From contig JACQZY010000014.1 of assembly GCA_016213645.1 (NCBI GenBank), positions 62,001 through 126,000 of the forward strand: a stretch of DNA of 64,000 bases, given 5' to 3'. Each line of letters starts with the position of its first letter. Position 1 is the stretch's first letter. The notes below the pieces were generated by a model. The model was not told the DNA's origin and did no database searches. It saw nothing but the letters and a program-made list of their open reading frames with translations. Positions 8,366-18,147 of the stretch are shown here, piece after piece. Made by a program: the position numbers and the translations under genes. This DNA is from Actinomycetota bacterium (GTDB taxonomy: Bacteria > Actinomycetota > Thermoleophilia > Solirubrobacterales > JACPNS01).

Positions 8366-10027
8366 ATGGGTCTGATAGATCGCCGCATCGGGCTGCTCTC
8401 GGCGATCTTTCTGCTGGCTTTCGGGTTGGCGGTGGCGCGGGCCGGCAAGCTGATGGTGATCGACCACGCGAGCCTCAAGCAGCGAGCGACCGGCCAGCAG
8501 GTAGGTGACCAAAAGATCGTGGCTCCGCGCGGCGCGATTCTCGACCGCAACGGCGAAGAACTCGCCGTCAGCACGGATTCCGCCGACATCTCCGCCACGC
8601 CGTATCTGGTTAAGCACGTGCCCGAAGTCGCGCGTCGGCTGGCGCCGCTGCTGAAGACCGACGCCGGCGATGTTGCGACAAAACTGAGTGATCGCGAGAG
8701 CGGCTTTGTGTATCTGGCGCGCGGTGTTGATGGTCGCGCTGCCCAGAAGATCCGCAAGCTTGCGATCGAAGGCGTTGACGTGATGCCGACTACTCAGCGG
8801 TTCTTTCCCTCGAAAACCGTGGCGGCTCAACTGCTTGGCTTTGTCGGCACCGAGGGCAAGGGGCTCAGCGGCCTGGAGTACTCCTGGGAGAAGCGCCTGC
8901 ACGGTACCGACGGCCGCCGCCGCGTGGTCAAGGACGGTTCCGGCGATCCGATCTCGACCGTGACCACGCAGGAGGTGCATCCGGGTGCGGACCTGCGATT
9001 GACGATCGACAATCAGATGCAGCTTCAGGCGGAAAGCGTGCTTTCGCGCGTTGGTGCCAAATTCCAGCCGAAGGGCGCCACCGCGATCGTGATGAATCCC
9101 GGCGACGGCGAGATTCTCGCGCTCGCAAACTGGCCCAAGCTCGACGCCAACGACCCCACAACCGCGTCGCCGGCGGCCCAGCAGAATCGCGCGTTGGGTT
9201 TTACGTATGAGCCCGGCTCCACGTTTAAGGCCGTGACGGTCGCCGGTGCGCTGGAGGAGGGTGCGGTGACGGCATCCACGATGTTCAGTCTGCCACCGAC
9301 GATCCAGGTGGCCGACCGCGTCATCAAGGAATCGCACGACCGTGGCGCGGTCTCGCTGACGACTTCGCAAATCCTCGCTCAATCCAGCAACGTCGGGTCG
9401 GTGATGATCGGACAACGGCTTGGCGCCGAGCGCTTCGACAAGTGGGTGCATCGCTTCGGCTTCGGAACGCCGACGGGAATCGATCTCACCGGCGAGGAAC
9501 GTGGTCTGGTGCTGCGTCATCAGGAATACTCCGGGTCGTCGATGGGCAACCTGCCGATCGGCCAGGGCATAGCCGTCACGCCGATTCAAATGGCGGCCGC
9601 CTACAGCGCGATCGCAAACGGGGGAATTCTTCGCTCGCCGCACATCGTTCGGCAGGTCGGCGACGAGCCGGCGCGTGAACCGCGTGGCAAGCGAATCCTC
9701 ACGCGTAAGACCGCGTCGAGTCTGCGCACAATGCTTGAAGGAGTGCTTGGCCCGGGAGGCACGGCGTCGGAAGCCGCGATACCCGGATACGACCTGGCCG
9801 GAAAGACCGGAACCGCGCAGAAGATTGATCCGCAGACCGGCGAGTATTCGAAGAGCAATTACGTGGGTTCGTTCATCGGATTTGCGCCCGCGAAACACCC
9901 CAAACTACTTGTGGCGGTGATGGTTGACGAACCGCGCGGCGCTTACTACGGCGGAATCGTCGCGGCACCGGCATTCCAGGAGATTCTCAACTTCGCGCTG
10001 CCGTACATGAAGATCCCGCCGAGCTGA
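8366..10027 (+). CDS. ftsI: Penicillin-binding protein 2 / FtsI transpeptidase
   Basis: Active-site motifs PGSTFK, SSN (QSSNVG), KTG (AGKTGTAQK); starts immediately after ftsL stop. Confidence 0.96.
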   Translation: MGLIDRRIGLLSAIFLLAFGLAVARAGKLMVIDHASLKQRATGQQVGDQKIVAPRGAILDRNGEELAVSTDSADISATPYLVKHVPEVARRLAPLLKTDAGDVATKLSDRESGFVYLARGVDGRAAQKIRKLAIEGVDVMPTTQRFFPSKTVAAQLLGFVGTEGKGLSGLEYSWEKRLHGTDGRRRVVKDGSGDPISTVTTQEVHPGADLRLTIDNQMQLQAESVLSRVGAKFQPKGATAIVMNPGDGEILALANWPKLDANDPTTASPAAQQNRALGFTYEPGSTFKAVTVAGALEEGAVTASTMFSLPPTIQVADRVIKESHDRGAVSLTTSQILAQSSNVGSVMIGQRLGAERFDKWVHRFGFGTPTGIDLTGEERGLVLRHQEYSGSSMGNLPIGQGIAVTPIQMAAAYSAIANGGILRSPHIVRQVGDEPAREPRGKRILTRKTASSLRTMLEGVLGPGGTASEAAIPGYDLAGKTGTAQKIDPQTGEYSKSNYVGSFIGFAPAKHPKLLVAVMVDEPRGAYYGGIVAAPAFQEILNFALPYMKIPPS

Positions 10028-10141
10028 GCCAAATAAAACGACGACGGCATGCCGCGTCGAACGTCTTTCTTCGGCGTAAAAGGGCCGCCAGGCCTAAACG
10101 GTCGACCGGCGCCGCGCCGGGCGTAGTTATGCTGGATCGCG

Positions 10142-11593
10142 ATGGATCTCGGCCAACTGACCGGAGATCCCGCGCATGCGGGCACTGAAATATCGAATCT
10201 CGCCTACTCCAGCAGGGATGCCGGACAGGGGAGCCTGTTCTTCTGCGTTAAAGGCTTTGCCAGCGACGGGCACGACTTCGCCGCCGATGCGGTTCACAAC
10301 GGCGCCGCCGCGCTGGTCTGTGAAAGACCGCTCGGCCTGGGCGTGCCCGAGCACATCGTGGACGACGCCCGTGCGGCGATGGCCGCGATTGCGGCAGAAT
10401 TTTTCGGCCATCCAAGTCGCGAGGTGGCGGTGGTCGGCATCACCGGCACCAACGGCAAAACCACGGTGGCCTACCTGGTGCGTCAGATCCTGCAGGCCGC
10501 CGGACGTCCATGCGGACTGATCGGCACTGTCGAGTGGATCGTCGCCGGTCACGCCGAGCCGGCGGTGCGCACCACGCCGGAGGCGATCGACTTACAGCGT
10601 GCGCTTCGCACAATGGCCGACGCCGGTGAGCGCGCCTGCGCGATCGAGATCTCGTCTCACGCGCTGGAGCTCGAACGCGCCGAGCACGTGGAATTCGCGA
10701 CGGCGGTGTTTACCAACCTCACACAGGATCACTTGGACTTTCACGAGGCGATGGAGGAGTATTTCGCCGCCAAACGGCGGCTTTTCGAGCACGGACCGCG
10801 CGCGGCGATAGTCAACATCGACGATCCGTATGGCGCAAGCATCGCGCACGATTTCGAGTGCGTGACGTACTCCGCCGCCGGCGCGCCCGCGGATCTGCGG
10901 GCGACGGGCATTGAGTACGACGCCGCCGGTACGCGCTTCACCTGTGTGGGCGCCGACGGCGAGCTGCCGGTGTCGATCCGCTTGCCCGCCGCGTACAACG
11001 TGGCCAACGCATTGGCCGCGATCGGCGCCGCCACCAGCCTCGGCGTACATGCGCGCGCGGCGGTAGAGGCGCTGGCAAGCGCCACCGGCGCGCCCGGGCG
11101 CTTTGAACTGGTCGACGCCGGTCAGGCGTTCACTGTTGTGGTGGATTACGCCCACACGCCGGATTCGCTGCAGAACGTGCTCGCCGCCGCCACCGGACTG
11201 CCGCACGAGCGGTTGATCGCGGTCTTTGGCGCGGGGGGCGACCGCGACCGCGCGAAGCGTCCGCTGATGGGTGAGGCAGGGGCCCGCAACGCCGACGTTG
11301 TATACGTGACCTCCGATAATCCTCGCAGCGAAGAACCGTCGGCGATCGTGTCCGAGGTGTTCGAAGGAGCCGTCGCGGCCGCTGAAGAAAGCGGCGCTCG
11401 CGTGGAGGCGGAGGTGGACCGTCGAGCCGCGATCGAGCGCGCTGTCGCGGAGGCCGGTCCCGGTGACATCGTCGTGATCGCCGGCAAGGGTCATGAACAG
11501 GGCCAGGAGTTCGCCGACGGCCGCAAGATCCCGTTTGACGACGTGACCGTGGCGCGTGAGGCGCTGGCGCTGCTGAGCGCGGCCGGCCGATGA
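10142..11593 (+). CDS. murE: UDP-MurNAc-tripeptide synthetase MurE
   Basis: GITGTNGKTTVAYLVRQIL; TPEAIDLQRAL; DNPRSEEP. Confidence 0.95.
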   Translation: MDLGQLTGDPAHAGTEISNLAYSSRDAGQGSLFFCVKGFASDGHDFAADAVHNGAAALVCERPLGLGVPEHIVDDARAAMAAIAAEFFGHPSREVAVVGITGTNGKTTVAYLVRQILQAAGRPCGLIGTVEWIVAGHAEPAVRTTPEAIDLQRALRTMADAGERACAIEISSHALELERAEHVEFATAVFTNLTQDHLDFHEAMEEYFAAKRRLFEHGPRAAIVNIDDPYGASIAHDFECVTYSAAGAPADLRATGIEYDAAGTRFTCVGADGELPVSIRLPAAYNVANALAAIGAATSLGVHARAAVEALASATGAPGRFELVDAGQAFTVVVDYAHTPDSLQNVLAAATGLPHERLIAVFGAGGDRDRAKRPLMGEAGARNADVVYVTSDNPRSEEPSAIVSEVFEGAVAAAEESGARVEAEVDRRAAIERAVAEAGPGDIVVIAGKGHEQGQEFADGRKIPFDDVTVAREALALLSAAGR

Positions 11594-13011
11594 TCGCTTT
11601 GACGGCAACGCAGATCGCCCGAGCGATCGGCGGCCGCCTGCAAGGTGGCGAAAATGAAAGTTGTCCCCGTCGCGCAACGATCGACTCTCGCGGCGCGGGT
11701 GCCGGGGATCTTTTCTTCGGGCTGCCCGGCGAGAGCCACGACGGCGGCGCCTTTGCCGCCGACGCGCTGCGTCGCGAAGCTTGGGGTGTTGTGGTGGCGC
11801 AACGACATTTTGAAGACGCGGCCGCGGTCTGCGGTACCGGCCAGGCGGTGTTCGGCGTGGAGGACCCCGTGGTCGCCCTGGGCGCGATTGCCAACCGCTG
11901 GCGCCACGAACTCGGCGCACGAGTGATCGGAGTGACCGGGTCCACCGGTAAGACGTCCACCAAGGACATACTCGCCGCGACGATCGGCAAAACGCATGCC
12001 GTTGTGGCCACCTCAGCCAATTTCAACACGGAGATCGGCCTACCACTGACCGTGCTCGACGCGCCGCCGGGCACGGAGGTGCTTGTGCTGGAGATGGCGA
12101 TGCGCGGCGCCGGGCAGATCGCGGAATTAGCTCGGATTGCCGAGCCGGACGTGGGCTGTGTGGTGAATGTCGGCCCTGTTCACTTGGAGCAACTGGGCAC
12201 CGTCGAAGCCGTGGCCGCCGCGAAGGCCGAGCTTCTTGTAGAACTGCCGAACGGCGCGACCGCCGTGATCCCCGCCGACGAGCCTCGGTTGGCGCCGTTT
12301 CTGCGGGACGACCTGCGCGTGACAACCTTCGGCGAGGACGGCGCCGTGCGATTGGCCGACGGGACATTCGATCCGGAACGGCCCCATGGTGCCGGATTGG
12401 GCGAGACCAACGAGCCGGATTCGGACATGGCGATTGCCGGCCGTACGCTGCGAATTCAGACCCCCGGCGGCATCCGCGCGATCACTCCGTCCTTCCGAGA
12501 GGGTTACCTGGTGCGTAACCTGCTGGCGGCGGTCGCCTGCGCCGAGGCAATCGGCATACATGCCGATGGCGAGCTGAACGTGCGCTTCTCCGCGCTGCGC
12601 GGGGAGTTGCTGGAGCTACCCGGCGAAATCACCTTGATCAACGACTGTTACAACGCAAATCCCGTTTCGATGCGCGCGGCGCTGGAAAACCTCTCCGCCG
12701 CGAAAGGCCGCCGGCTGGCGGTGCTCGGTGGCATGGCCGAACTGGGCGCTGACAGCGATCGTTACCACGCCGGTGTGGCCGACGACGCCGCGCGAGCGCG
12801 CGTGGACATGCTGATCAGCGTGGGCGAGCTGGCCGGTGCGTATGGCGACCACTACACAGGCGCGATCGAACACGTGCCCTCGCCCGAGGCCGCCGCGCAT
12901 GTGCTGCGCGAGATTGCTCGCCCCGGCGACACCGTGCTTGTGAAGGGGTCTCGTTCGGTGGGACTTGAGCGCGTGGCGGAGCTGCTGCTGGCCGGCGGGA
13001 GCGCCGCATGA
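11590..13011 (+). CDS. murF: UDP-MurNAc-tripeptide-D-Ala-D-Ala ligase MurF
   Basis: GVTGSTGKTSTKDILAA; INDCYNANPVSMRAALE. Confidence 0.95.
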   Translation: MIALTATQIARAIGGRLQGGENESCPRRATIDSRGAGAGDLFFGLPGESHDGGAFAADALRREAWGVVVAQRHFEDAAAVCGTGQAVFGVEDPVVALGAIANRWRHELGARVIGVTGSTGKTSTKDILAATIGKTHAVVATSANFNTEIGLPLTVLDAPPGTEVLVLEMAMRGAGQIAELARIAEPDVGCVVNVGPVHLEQLGTVEAVAAAKAELLVELPNGATAVIPADEPRLAPFLRDDLRVTTFGEDGAVRLADGTFDPERPHGAGLGETNEPDSDMAIAGRTLRIQTPGGIRAITPSFREGYLVRNLLAAVACAEAIGIHADGELNVRFSALRGELLELPGEITLINDCYNANPVSMRAALENLSAAKGRRLAVLGGMAELGADSDRYHAGVADDAARARVDMLISVGELAGAYGDHYTGAIEHVPSPEAAAHVLREIARPGDTVLVKGSRSVGLERVAELLLAGGSAA

Positions 13012-13976
13012 TGGGCGAGGTGCTGATCGGCGGCATGTCCGCGCTGCTGATTTCGATCTTCCTGGGGCCGCAGTTCATCCGTTTCCTACGCAATCAGGAG
13101 TTTGGCCAGCACATCCGCGACGAAGGCCCGATCGAGCATCACGCCAAGGCCGGCACACCGACGATGGGCGGAATCATCATCTTTGCCGCCGTGCTGGTAC
13201 CGGTGTTGGTTCTCACCGACATCACACGCGCCGGAAACGCCGCCGTCGTGGGCACGATGCTCGCCTGCGCGGCGATCGGCTTCGCCGACGACTGGATCAA
13301 GATCGTGCGCAAGCGCTCGCTTGGCCTGAGCGGCCGCTGGAAGATCTTCTGGCAGGCGGTGATCGCGGGCGGCCTTTGGTATGTGGCCACGCAGCGCGCG
13401 GGGCTGGACCATGTGGTTTACATGCGCATCTTCGACGCCTCCGTGGACCTCGGCTATCTCTACCCGGTGTTCATCTTTCTCGTGCTCGCCGGGTCCACGA
13501 ACGGCGTCAATCTCACCGACGGTCTGGACGGTCTGGCGGCCGGATGCGCGGCGATCGTCTTCATGACATACACGTTCATGACCGGCAACACCAATCAGAC
13601 CGATCTGACGCTGATCTCGGCCTGCCTGGCCGGCGCCTGCATCGGCTTTCTTTGGTTCAACAGCTTTCCCGCGGCGATCTTCATGGGCGACACCGGATCG
13701 CTGGGTCTGGGCGGGGCGATCGCCGGACTCGCGGTGATGACCGACACCGAAATGCTGCTGGTGCTGATCGGCGGCATCTTTGTGATCGAAGCGCTGTCAG
13801 TGGCGATCCAGGTGTTTTCGTTTCGCACCTTCCGCCGCCGCGTCTTCTTGATGGCCCCGCTGCACCACGACTTCGAGATGCGCGGCTGGAGCGAGACGAA
13901 GATCATCCTGCGGTTTTGGATCGTCGCGGCGGGGCTGGCGGCGACGGGGTTTGTGTTGTTTTTGAATCCGTTGTAG
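13008..13976 (+). CDS. mraY: Phospho-MurNAc-pentapeptide transferase MraY
   Basis: AGTPTMGGIIIF; STNGVNLTDGLDGLAAG; MGDTGSLGLGG; APLHHDFEMRGWSETKI. Confidence 0.96.
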   Translation: MMGEVLIGGMSALLISIFLGPQFIRFLRNQEFGQHIRDEGPIEHHAKAGTPTMGGIIIFAAVLVPVLVLTDITRAGNAAVVGTMLACAAIGFADDWIKIVRKRSLGLSGRWKIFWQAVIAGGLWYVATQRAGLDHVVYMRIFDASVDLGYLYPVFIFLVLAGSTNGVNLTDGLDGLAAGCAAIVFMTYTFMTGNTNQTDLTLISACLAGACIGFLWFNSFPAAIFMGDTGSLGLGGAIAGLAVMTDTEMLLVLIGGIFVIEALSVAIQVFSFRTFRRRVFLMAPLHHDFEMRGWSETKIILRFWIVAAGLAATGFVLFLNPL

Positions 13977-14030
13977 GGCGGAAGGCGAAGCCAAGCGTGG
14001 TGTGCTTTGGCGCACGAGCCGCGTCGTGCA

Positions 14031-14081
14031 AGCTTTCGCAGGTAAAATCCATACGAAAGAAAAGCCGGTAAGCTTTCGTAA
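14031..14081 (+). promoter_or_regulatory. Candidate operator: three phased half-sites CTTTCGCA / TACGAAAG / CTTTCGTA overlapping the fic start
   Basis: 14033-14040, 14052-14059, 14073-14080; perfect 8-bp inverted repeat TACGAAAG...CTTTCGTA; TAAGCT 14069-14074 lies 7 nt before GTG 14082. Confidence 0.5.
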
Positions 14082-15287
14082 GTGAATGTACGGGGCAAAC
14101 ATCTCGATCTGATCTGGAAGGCGGACCCGGCCCTAAAGGCACCGCCGCGATTCCGGCGAGCCTGTAAGTACCGGGCGTTCGTGCCGGACGCGATCGAGGG
14201 CTGGCAGCCGGATTTGAAGGGCGATCTTGCGATGGTCGTCGTCGACGCCGAGCGGAGGCTGCAGATGCTGAATTCCCGGCCGGCGAACGCACTCGATCCT
14301 TTCGCCCGGCTACTGCTTCGGACCGAATCGGTCGCTTCCTCGAGAATCGAGGGAATGCAAGCCGACCTGCGTAGTGTTGCCAGAGCGGAGACGCGGCGGG
14401 AGGCCGGTGCGAACGTTGGCCCAGAGTCGGTCGAGGTGCTCGCCAATATCGAAGCGATGCAGATCGTGGTCGAGAACTCTTCGGCCGCTGAAAAGCTCAG
14501 CGTTGAGCGTCTGAGGCACATTCATCGGGCGCTGTTGCAACGCGTGCCGATGCGCGAAACCCAGGCGGGACGTATCCGCACAGAGCAGAACTGGATCGGA
14601 GGCAACGATTTCAACCCTTGTGAGGCCGATTTCGTACCGCCGCCGCCTGACCATGTGGAGCCGCTACTGGAGGACCTGATTCGGTTCTGCGGCGAGTCCA
14701 ATGTGCCGCCGGTTGTGCAGGCCGCCGTTGCTCACGCTCAATTTGAAACGATTCACCCGTTCGCCGATGGCAACGGACGTACCGGGCGGGCGCTTGTGCA
14801 CGTAGTTCTACGGCGGCGGGGCATCACGCCAAGCTACGTGCTGCCGATCAGCGTCGTTTTGGCCGCCAACAAAGGGCGCTACATCGCGGGGCTGGAGTCC
14901 TATCGCGACGGCGACGCGTCTGTCTGGATTGAACAGTTCGCGGTTTCGACCGCCCGTGCCGCCGACGTCGCCGTTTCGTATCTTGAACGCGTTGCCGAGC
15001 TGCAACGCCAGTGGCGTGGAATGCTCGCGGATTCAGCCGTCCCGCGAGCCGACGCCGCAGCCTGGAAAGTGATCGAATCGCTGCCGGCGCATCCGCTGAT
15101 TTCGATCGCGGCCGCGGTCTCCGCAACCGGAAGGACGCGACCCGCCGTTGCCCATGCGTTTGAACAACTTGTCGTGGCAGCCGTGCTTACGCCGGTGTCG
15201 GCGAATCGCCGCAACCGGGTATTTGAAGCGGCCGGGTTGCTGGAACTGCTGGAGGAGGTCGAGAGCGGAGTGTCGACAGTTGGGTAA
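14082..15287 (+). CDS. Fic family protein (Fic_N plus Fic core plus C-terminal winged-helix-like domain)
   Basis: Fic motif HPFADGNGRTGR; inhibitory-type motif SSRIEG; C-terminal SIAAAVSATGRTRPAVAHAFEQLVVAAVL...RNRVFEAAGLLELLEE. Confidence 0.93.
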   Translation: MNVRGKHLDLIWKADPALKAPPRFRRACKYRAFVPDAIEGWQPDLKGDLAMVVVDAERRLQMLNSRPANALDPFARLLLRTESVASSRIEGMQADLRSVARAETRREAGANVGPESVEVLANIEAMQIVVENSSAAEKLSVERLRHIHRALLQRVPMRETQAGRIRTEQNWIGGNDFNPCEADFVPPPPDHVEPLLEDLIRFCGESNVPPVVQAAVAHAQFETIHPFADGNGRTGRALVHVVLRRRGITPSYVLPISVVLAANKGRYIAGLESYRDGDASVWIEQFAVSTARAADVAVSYLERVAELQRQWRGMLADSAVPRADAAAWKVIESLPAHPLISIAAAVSATGRTRPAVAHAFEQLVVAAVLTPVSANRRNRVFEAAGLLELLEEVESGVSTVG

Positions 15288-15369
15288 AACAGGGAGCGGA
15301 GAAGCGAATCGCGAGATCGTGTCGAATGTCGCGCCTTAGGCGCAAACTCTCGGCTAGCGTTCGGACCTC

Positions 15370-16653
15370 ATGATCCCCCGCCCGCAGATCCCCAGCGGTC
15401 CCTATCTCGTGGTTGGCCTGGCCCGCTCCGGGCAGGCCGCGGCGCAGCTGCTTGCCGGGCGCGGCTTCGAGGTCCTTGGTGTTGACGCAGGGCATCCGTC
15501 GGGCGCCGACACGTTGGGTGACTTCGGGGTCGACGCGCATCTGGACTGCGGCGGACTGGAGTTTCTCGACGCCGTGCAGACTGTGATCAAAAGCCCCGGT
15601 GTACCCAATCAAGCTCCGGTGATCGTCGCGGCGCGAGCAGCCGGCAAGACCGTGCTTGGCGAAATGGAGCTTGGCTGGCGATTTCTGCCCAACCGCTTCG
15701 TCGCCGTCACGGGCACCAACGGCAAGACCACCACCACAGAGTTGCTGGGCGAAATCTTCAAGGCCGCCGGTATGTCGGTGGTAGTCGCGGGCAATATCGG
15801 CCGGCCGGTGTGTGGCTTGGTGGGGAAAATCGACCCGGACGCCACGGTCGTTTGTGAAGCATCCAGTTTTCAGCTTGAGGACACGCTTGAGTTTGCTCCC
15901 GAGTGTGCCGTGCTGCTCAATCTGGCACCGGATCACATCGACCGTCACGGCACGATGGACGCATACCGCGAGGCGAAACTGACGATGTTTGCGCGTCAGC
16001 GCACCGATGACGTGGCGGTGACCGGGCCGACGATCAGTTTCGAACTGCCCGGCATGGCGAGAAAGTTGCAGGCGGATCCGTCCACGCTCGACGCGGCGAA
16101 TATCGCGATGCGCGGCGCGCACAATCTCGAGAACGCGGCGGTCGCGGCAACGGCCGCGTGTGAGATGGGGGTGCCGCAGGCGGCGATCGACGCCGCGCTG
16201 GCGACCTTCACAGGAGTCGAGCACCGCATGGAGGACGTCGCCACGATCGATGGCGTGCTCTACGTGAACGATTCCAAGGCCACAAACGTCGCCGCGGCCA
16301 CTGTGGCGCTCGAATCCTTCGACGGCGGTGTACACGCGATCCTCGGTGGAAGTCTGAAGGGCGAACGCTTCTCAAATCTGCGCGCGCCGACGGCCGGCGC
16401 CTGTAAGGGTGTCTACCTGATCGGACAGTCGGCGACGCAGCTTGCCGAGGATTTGCAAGATGTCGGCCCGCCGGTCCATAAATGCGAGACGCTGGAACGC
16501 GCTCTCGCCGAAGCCCGCGCCGCCGCCAAGCCCGGAGACACCGTACTGCTCGCGCCCGCGTGTGCCAGTTTTGACCAATTCGACAACTACGAGGAGCGCG
16601 GGCGGAGTTTCAAACGGCTGGTCATGGGCGAGGACCGCGCAGGGCAGGCGTAA
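15370..16653 (+). CDS. murD: UDP-N-acetylmuramoylalanine-D-glutamate ligase MurD
   Basis: VAVTGTNGKTTTTELLGEI; LAPDHIDRHGTMDAYREAK; LYVNDSKATN. Confidence 0.96.
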   Translation: MIPRPQIPSGPYLVVGLARSGQAAAQLLAGRGFEVLGVDAGHPSGADTLGDFGVDAHLDCGGLEFLDAVQTVIKSPGVPNQAPVIVAARAAGKTVLGEMELGWRFLPNRFVAVTGTNGKTTTTELLGEIFKAAGMSVVVAGNIGRPVCGLVGKIDPDATVVCEASSFQLEDTLEFAPECAVLLNLAPDHIDRHGTMDAYREAKLTMFARQRTDDVAVTGPTISFELPGMARKLQADPSTLDAANIAMRGAHNLENAAVAATAACEMGVPQAAIDAALATFTGVEHRMEDVATIDGVLYVNDSKATNVAAATVALESFDGGVHAILGGSLKGERFSNLRAPTAGACKGVYLIGQSATQLAEDLQDVGPPVHKCETLERALAEARAAAKPGDTVLLAPACASFDQFDNYEERGRSFKRLVMGEDRAGQA

Positions 16654-16674
16654 TGGCCGTCGAAATCAGGCGGG

Positions 16675-18147
16675 ATGAGGTTTTCCCGGCAGAAGCGACC
16701 AAGCACACCCCGTCGCGGCGAGTCCGCTGCCCGCGATCCAAAATCGAACCGAAGCAAGCCGCAACTACAACGGATCTCGGGCAGGCTCGCGCGTGCGCAG
16801 GCGACCGGCGTGGAACGTGCGCGCCAGACCCCGGAACAATCCCTTCTTTGGACGGTGACGATCGCGCTGTTCGCGGCCGGGGCGGTGATGGTTTACTCCG
16901 CCAGCTCGGCCTCTTCCGCGTTGTCAACCCACGGCGACCCGCTCGGGTACCTGAAGCGCTACCTGGTGCTGGGGGCGCTGGGGCTGATCGCGATGCGTTA
17001 CACCTCGCGCATCAACCTCGATCAATTGCGCAAGCTCACGCCGATGCTGGTGGGCGTTTCGTTTGGATTGCTGTTGATCGTGCTGTTGCCGGGGATCGGC
17101 GTGGAGGTCAACGGCGCGCGCCGTTGGATTGGTCCGGGGATCGCGCGCTTTCAGCCTTCGGAACTTATGAAGTTCGCGCTGGTGCTTTACGTCGCGATGC
17201 TGGTGGCCAAGGATCCTGCGCGCGTACGCGATCTCAAGTCGATGAGCAATCCACTCTTCTACGTGGTCGGTGCGGCGATGCTGCTGATCGCCAAACAGCC
17301 GGACTTGGGCACGGACCTTGTGATCTGCGCGACGATCGGGATGATTCTTGTGGCCGCCGGCGGGCGAATCAAGGATCTGGCCAAAGTGGGCGCCATTCTG
17401 GCGGCGCTGGTGCTTGTCTTCAGCCTGGTGGAGCCATACCGCGCAGCGCGACTGACGTCTTTTTTACATCCGGGCAGCGACCCGACTGGAGCGAGCTTTC
17501 AGTCCGAGCAGGCGCGAATCGCGATCGGTTCGGGCGGACTTGTGGGGCGTGGGCTTGGCGAGTCCGTGCAGAAGGTCTTCTATCTGCCGGAGGCGCACAC
17601 GGACATGATTCTCGCTGTCGTGGGCGAGGAGCTTGGCTTGCTGGGCATCGCGGGATTGGCGACGCTGTACTTCGCGCTGATCATGACCGGGCTGCGCGCC
17701 GCGCGCAACAGTCGCGACGCGTATGCCAGATTGATCGCGATCGGAGTGTCCTCGCTGATCGCCTGCCAGGCGTTGCTGAACTTCTTCGCGGTGCTGGGCA
17801 TGGCCCCGCTGACGGGCGTGCCGCTGCCGTTCATCAGCTACGGCGCCAGCAATCTGATTGTGATGCTTGCGGCGATGGGCCTGTTGGTGAACGTGGCGTC
17901 GGGCCGTCACACCGCGCGTGTGCGCGTGCTGCGCGGCGGCGCGGACGAGCACCGGCGGCACAGCCGCGAACCGAGCGCCGCGGCCGCGGCGGGCGGCCAG
18001 TACGGCGAGGTGAAGGATTGGTTTGGAGGGTTTGGGTCCGCGACGCGGTCCAAGGGTGCGAGTGCAAGGGCGCGTGGTCACTATGAAGATCGCAATCGCG
18101 GCCGGGGGGACGGCGGGTCACGTCGTTCCCGCCCTGGCAGTCGCTGA
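16675..18147 (+). CDS. ftsW: SEDS glycosyltransferase FtsW
   Basis: MVYSASSASSAL; GARRWIGPGIARFQPSELMKFAL; PFISYGASNLIVMLAAMGLLVNV. Confidence 0.94.
   Translation: MRFSRQKRPSTPRRGESAARDPKSNRSKPQLQRISGRLARAQATGVERARQTPEQSLLWTVTIALFAAGAVMVYSASSASSALSTHGDPLGYLKRYLVLGALGLIAMRYTSRINLDQLRKLTPMLVGVSFGLLLIVLLPGIGVEVNGARRWIGPGIARFQPSELMKFALVLYVAMLVAKDPARVRDLKSMSNPLFYVVGAAMLLIAKQPDLGTDLVICATIGMILVAAGGRIKDLAKVGAILAALVLVFSLVEPYRAARLTSFLHPGSDPTGASFQSEQARIAIGSGGLVGRGLGESVQKVFYLPEAHTDMILAVVGEELGLLGIAGLATLYFALIMTGLRAARNSRDAYARLIAIGVSSLIACQALLNFFAVLGMAPLTGVPLPFISYGASNLIVMLAAMGLLVNVASGRHTARVRVLRGGADEHRRHSREPSAAAAAGGQYGEVKDWFGGFGSATRSKGASARARGHYEDRNRGRGDGGSRRSRPGSR

Noticed and set aside
8162-9898. 578-aa antisense ORF opposite ftsL/ftsI
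   Set aside because: Long antisense ORFs are expected in high-GC DNA; low-complexity/basic translation with no recognisable domain, and the + strand encodes a clear PBP.
12965-14071. 368-aa ORF overlapping mraY
   Set aside because: Out-of-frame shadow of MraY; Arg/His-rich with no motifs.
16653-18086. 477-aa alternate-frame ORF over ftsW
   Set aside because: Translation is Arg/Gly-rich with no membrane helices; the frame from 16675 gives all FtsW motifs.
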